DNA from: ZC4RG42 sp036676355
Lineage (GTDB): Bacteria; Pseudomonadota; Gammaproteobacteria; Burkholderiales; SG8-39
Length of the DNA: 8,063 nucleotides
Direction: 5' to 3'
Assembly: GCA_036676355.1 (NCBI GenBank)
Contig: JAKFDA010000020.1
Coordinates: 1 to 8,063 of the forward strand
Shown here in pieces: positions 5,877-8,063 of this stretch; the stretch's first letter is position 1; each line of letters begins with the position of its first letter. The notes under the pieces are model-generated. The model worked only from the letters and a program-made list of their open reading frames with translations. It was not told where the DNA came from and searched no databases. A program made the position numbers and the translations under genes.

Positions 5877-6491
5877 CTAACGCGACCCGGCGGGTTGCAT
5901 CGAGGGCGACGCGGCCGGCTTTGCCGCTTGTCCCCCAGAGCTGCCTGAGGAAGTCGTGCTGCCGCTCTGGTGGAGCGTGGCGATATCACCGCTCAGTTCG
6001 CCGCCTTCTTCGATCACCAGCTTGCCGTAACGGATTTTGCCGTTGACCCGGCCGGTGGAGCGAATGACCAGCTGCTTGCGTGCGGTAAGTTCGCCGTCGA
6101 AGCGGCCATGAATTTCCGCGATGTCGATGCCCACGGTGCCGAGGAATGCCCCATGCTCGGCGATCTGGATGACCCGGCTGTCCATCGATGCTTCGACGCG
6201 ACCTTCGACGACCAGCGTGTCGCAGTCGGTGATTTCAGCGCCTTTGAGTTTGATATCGGGGCCGACGATCAAGCGGCTGCCGCGAGATTCTTCGGAACCG
6301 GTTTTTGCTTTTGCCGCCTCCGGTGCCGCGCTGGCCTTTGCGGTGTCGGTGGACGCGCTGCTTGGGGCGTTCGGTTGCAGAAGCGGGTTCGGTTGCGGCG
6401 TGGACGACGGCGTCGGTGCGTTATCGCGACGATAGCGATCACCGCCGGCGTTGGTGCTGCCGCCGCCAAAAAGATTTTGTTTATGAAGCAT
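5877..6491 (-). CDS. Bactofilin (polymer-forming cytoskeletal protein)
   Basis: Bactofilins polymerise without nucleotide into filaments or sheets beside the inner membrane and act in cell shape, division or local envelope synthesis. The 204-residue protein has three parts: a disordered N-terminus (about 1-72, rich in Pro, Ser, Ala and Asn), a bactofilin/DUF583 right-handed beta-helix core (about 73-173), and a disordered Ser/Gly/Ala tail (174-204). The core shows regular beta-strand turns such as LVVEGRVEAS, GRFDGELTA, GRVNGKI and GGELSGDI, where Gly and hydrophobic positions recur at short intervals. The start at 6491 is fixed by AGGAGG (6499-6504) seven bases upstream. There is no transmembrane segment, and no M23 peptidase gene sits beside it, unlike in some bactofilin loci. 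It appears to be a single-gene unit with its own terminator, divergent from the DUF2905 gene. Confidence 0.93.
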   Translation of the reverse strand: MLHKQNLFGGGSTNAGGDRYRRDNAPTPSSTPQPNPLLQPNAPSSASTDTAKASAAPEAAKAKTGSEESRGSRLIVGPDIKLKGAEITDCDTLVVEGRVEASMDSRVIQIAEHGAFLGTVGIDIAEIHGRFDGELTARKQLVIRSTGRVNGKIRYGKLVIEEGGELSGDIATLHQSGSTTSSGSSGGQAAKPAASPSMQPAGSR

Positions 6492-6812
6492 CGCGGGTCC
6501 TCCTGTTGGGGTTTACTTTAAAGTGCACGAGTGCGTGTGACACAGCTACAAGCTGCGAGGTTCAGCAAGGCCTATGCCGTTTTGCATTGATTCATGGGTT
6601 CAGTGACATAGCGCGAGACCCCACCCGACGAGTTCATGCGGCGCGTCGTGATGCAGCAACAGCAATTTTCGTGCGTTACGCTAAGCGCTTCTGTTCAAGA
6701 CGAATAACGATGTCGGGTAATGCAGACAGCGGTGACGCGCAAGGGCAGCGAAGTGAATGCTCGTTGCAGCGATGGCGTTGTGATTTGTAAAGAATTTTGA
6801 CGGCGGTATGCA
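6492..6812. other. Divergent intergenic region between the bactofilin and DUF2905 genes
   Basis: These 321 bases must hold promoters for both flanking genes, which point away from each other. The clearest element is the bactofilin Shine-Dalgarno at 6499-6504. On the plus strand TTGCAG and TGTAAA, 16 bases apart, lie about 25-50 bases before the DUF2905 start and are a weak sigma-70-like pair. On the minus side an AT-rich patch, CACTTTAAAGT (about 6516-6526), lacks a matching -35. A small CAGCT-aca-AGCTG hairpin lies near 6543-6555. No REP-like element or convincing ORF is seen here. Confidence 0.5.
6499..6504 (-). promoter_or_regulatory. Strong ribosome binding site of the bactofilin gene
   Basis: AGGAGG on the minus strand lies seven bases before the ATG at 6491. 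This is near the ideal spacing and decides the start codon. Confidence 0.8.
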
Positions 6813-7013
6813 ATGGGCCGAACGCTCATCTTTATTGGTGTGATCTGTTTGCTCGTCGGCTTGCTATGGCCCTGGCTGTCGAAACTCGGGCTCGGCGCCT
6901 TGCCCGGCGACATTCGCATCGAGCGCAAGGGATGGAGTTTTTACTTTCCCATCACCAGTGGGCTGGTGGTGTCGATCGTGCTGAGTCTTATTTTTTGGTT
7001 GCTGCGGAAGTGA
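6813..7013 (+). CDS. DUF2905 family small membrane protein, function unknown
   Basis: This is a 66-residue inner-membrane protein and the only supportable plus-strand gene in the window. It has two transmembrane helices, at about 4-22 and 46-64. They are joined by a short loop carrying the family hallmarks GALPGDI (28-34) and FYFPIT (43-48), and the protein ends LLRK. Length and pattern match DUF2905 closely. With two helices, both ends probably lie on the same side of the membrane. No catalytic residues or known partners can be named. The ATG at 6813 has only a weak GGCGG sequence upstream. The gene is divergent from bactofilin and convergent with priA, and a REP-like palindrome begins three bases after its stop, so it appears to be transcribed alone. 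Confidence 0.88.
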   Translation: MGRTLIFIGVICLLVGLLWPWLSKLGLGALPGDIRIERKGWSFYFPITSGLVVSIVLSLIFWLLRK

Positions 7014-7016
7014 ATG

Positions 7017-7049
7017 CGTTCACCCTTCGACGTTGCTCAGGGCGAACGG
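7017..7049. repeat. REP-like palindrome F (type 2)
   Basis: The arms CGTTCaCCCT and AGGGcGAACG pair with one mismatch around an inner loop, followed by a final G. The element starts three bases after the DUF2905 stop. It could protect the 3' end of that mRNA. There is no T-run on either side, so it is not a canonical terminator. Confidence 0.8.
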
Positions 7050-7135
7050 AAAACCGCGATCTCCAGCCGTGTGCGAGGGGATTCGTTCGTCGTCGATGCT
7101 CGGCCGCGCAGCGGGACGACATGCTCCTCCTCCAG

Positions 7136-7182
7136 CCGTTCGTGGTGAGCGCGAGCTTGCGAACAGTCGAACCATGAACCGG
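7136..7182. repeat. REP-like palindrome D (long form, type 1)
   Basis: The arms CCGTTCGTGGT (7136-7146) and ACCATGAACCGG (7171-7182, with one extra C) match palindromes A and C. The loop has the same expanded form as C. It is followed by palindrome E after 13 bases, forming a composite that resembles A plus B. Confidence 0.85.
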
Positions 7183-7195
7183 CGCTAAGGCCATG

Positions 7196-7239
7196 ATCTT
7201 CCGTTCATCCTTCGACTGGGCTCAGGACGAACGGAAGAT
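7196..7239. repeat. REP-like palindrome E (type 2)
   Basis: A perfect 11-base-pair outer stem, ATCTTCCGTTC (7196-7206) with GAACGGAAGAT (7229-7239), encloses a 22-base segment with four more inner pairs (TCCT with AGGA). It is the strongest hairpin of the six. It lies between the convergent DUF2905 and priA genes, 35 bases past the priA stop, and may stabilise the priA mRNA 3' end. No T-run follows it on either strand. Confidence 0.85.
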
Positions 7240-7274
7240 GATCGCGCGGCCTTCAGTTCGTGTACTGCCGGTCT

Positions 7275-8063
7275 TCAGAAATGGATCGGGTCGACTTCGA
7301 TATGCCAGCGTACCGCGCCGGTCTTCATACCGTAGAGGGTGCTCGACCATTCGCGCAGGAAATGCTGTAAGGCGCGGCGCGACGACGATTGCAGCAGCAG
7401 ATGCGCTCGTTCCCAGCCGCCGAGGCGCGCAAGACTCATGGGCACAGCGTCGAAAGCGACCACCTCGGGCGTCATCGCCGGCGCCGCCGCGAGCGCCTGC
7501 TGCAGAAAACCGATCGATTCGTTCATGTCGCGGCTCTCCGCGCGCAGGACCGCTTCATATACATAAGGCGGGAAGCCGGCCTGTTCGCGTTCCTGCAACA
7601 GCGCGTGCGCGAAACCCTTGTAGTCGTGGCGCATGAGCGCGCCATAGAGCGGGTGATGCGGATAACGCGTCTGCACGATCACTTCGCCCGGCCATTCGGC
7701 CCGGCCTGCACGCCCGGCAACCTGATAAAGCTGCGCGAACAGGCGCTCCGGCGCGCGATAGTCGGCGGCGAGGAGCGCCGCGTCCGCGTTCAGCACGCCG
7801 ACGAGCGTGACATGCGGAAAGTCATGCCCTTTGGCGAGGATCTGCGTGCCGATCAGGATGTCCGCTTCGCCGTCGGCGATCTGCGCTCGCAATGCTTCCC
7901 AGCTGCCCTTGTTGCGCGTCGTGTCGCTATCGATGCGCAGCACACGCGCATCCGGGAATCTCGCCGCAATACTCTCCTCCAGTCGTTGCGTGCCGCGACC
8001 GAAAGGCATGACGTCGACGTTGCCGCATTCGGGGCAATGGCGCGGCACCGGCGCCACGTAGCC
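7275..8063 (-). CDS. priA: Primosomal protein N' (PriA replication-restart helicase), C-terminal part
   Basis: PriA is a 3'-5' superfamily 2 helicase that recognises stalled forks and reloads the replisome through DnaB. The gene enters from the right edge; 262 residues up to the TGA at 7275 are visible, about a third of the usual 730 or so. Numbering from the edge, the second half of a zinc-binding pair, CPEC, is at 10-13. The FGRGTQRLEE segment follows at 21-30. Helicase motif V, ILIGTQILAKG, is at 69-79, and motif VI, QVAGRAGR, is at 114-121, with its arginines intact. The C-terminal domain then runs to the family's WHIEVDPIHF-type ending. No frameshift is seen. Helicase motifs I-III and the DNA-binding N-terminus lie outside the window. 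The gene is convergent with the DUF2905 gene, and REP-like palindromes fill the gap. Confidence 0.97.
   Translation of the reverse strand, partial: GYVAPVPRHCPECGNVDVMPFGRGTQRLEESIAARFPDARVLRIDSDTTRNKGSWEALRAQIADGEADILIGTQILAKGHDFPHVTLVGVLNADAALLAADYRAPERLFAQLYQVAGRAGRAEWPGEVIVQTRYPHHPLYGALMRHDYKGFAHALLQEREQAGFPPYVYEAVLRAESRDMNESIGFLQQALAAAPAMTPEVVAFDAVPMSLARLGGWERAHLLLQSSSRRALQHFLREWSSTLYGMKTGAVRWHIEVDPIHF

Noticed and set aside
7193..7636. Plus-strand frame starting MIFRSSFDWAQDER
   Set aside because: Its beginning is a translated REP element (palindrome E) and the rest is antisense to priA. It has no family resemblance.

Overview
This window looks like ordinary chromosome of a GC-rich Gram-negative bacterium, most likely a betaproteobacterium. 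I infer this from the periplasmic DsbA oxidase, from the order argS - SPOR-domain protein - dsbA - SDR, which I recall as common in Betaproteobacteria, and from a carbonic anhydrase next to a leucine-pathway hydratase. The lineage call rests on family knowledge and was not tested by any search.

Layout, right to left along the minus strand, where nearly all genes lie. The window opens inside priA (C-terminal helicase part, stop at 7275). A small plus-strand gene for a DUF2905 membrane protein (6813-7013) converges on priA, with three REP-like hairpins between them. Divergent from it is a bactofilin gene (5877-6491) with a strong ribosome binding site and its own intrinsic terminator (5790-5820). 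After a 406-base gap with one more REP-like element and an extended -10 promoter comes argS (3818-5470), followed four bases later by an FtsN-like SPOR-domain membrane protein (3247-3813). A 222-base gap carries two REP-like hairpins and a probable promoter with tandem 10-base repeats. Then come dsbA (2398-3024) and an SDR oxidoreductase (1617-2378, GTG start, 19 bases after dsbA). After a 144-base gap come a type II beta-carbonic anhydrase (807-1472) and, 20 bases later, an enoyl-CoA hydratase-family gene of the methylglutaconyl-CoA hydratase (LiuC) type that runs off the left edge.

Functionally this is housekeeping: replication restart, translation, cell-envelope and cytoskeleton proteins, disulfide formation, and a CO2/bicarbonate enzyme apparently tied to leucine/isovalerate catabolism. 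In that pathway the biotin-dependent 3-methylcrotonyl-CoA carboxylase consumes bicarbonate just before the LiuC step. I found no CRISPR array, transposase, phage gene, tRNA or rRNA. I also found no convincing undescribed system. The most unusual structure is a set of six related intergenic palindromes. Four of them form two copies of a two-hairpin composite with a similar linker.
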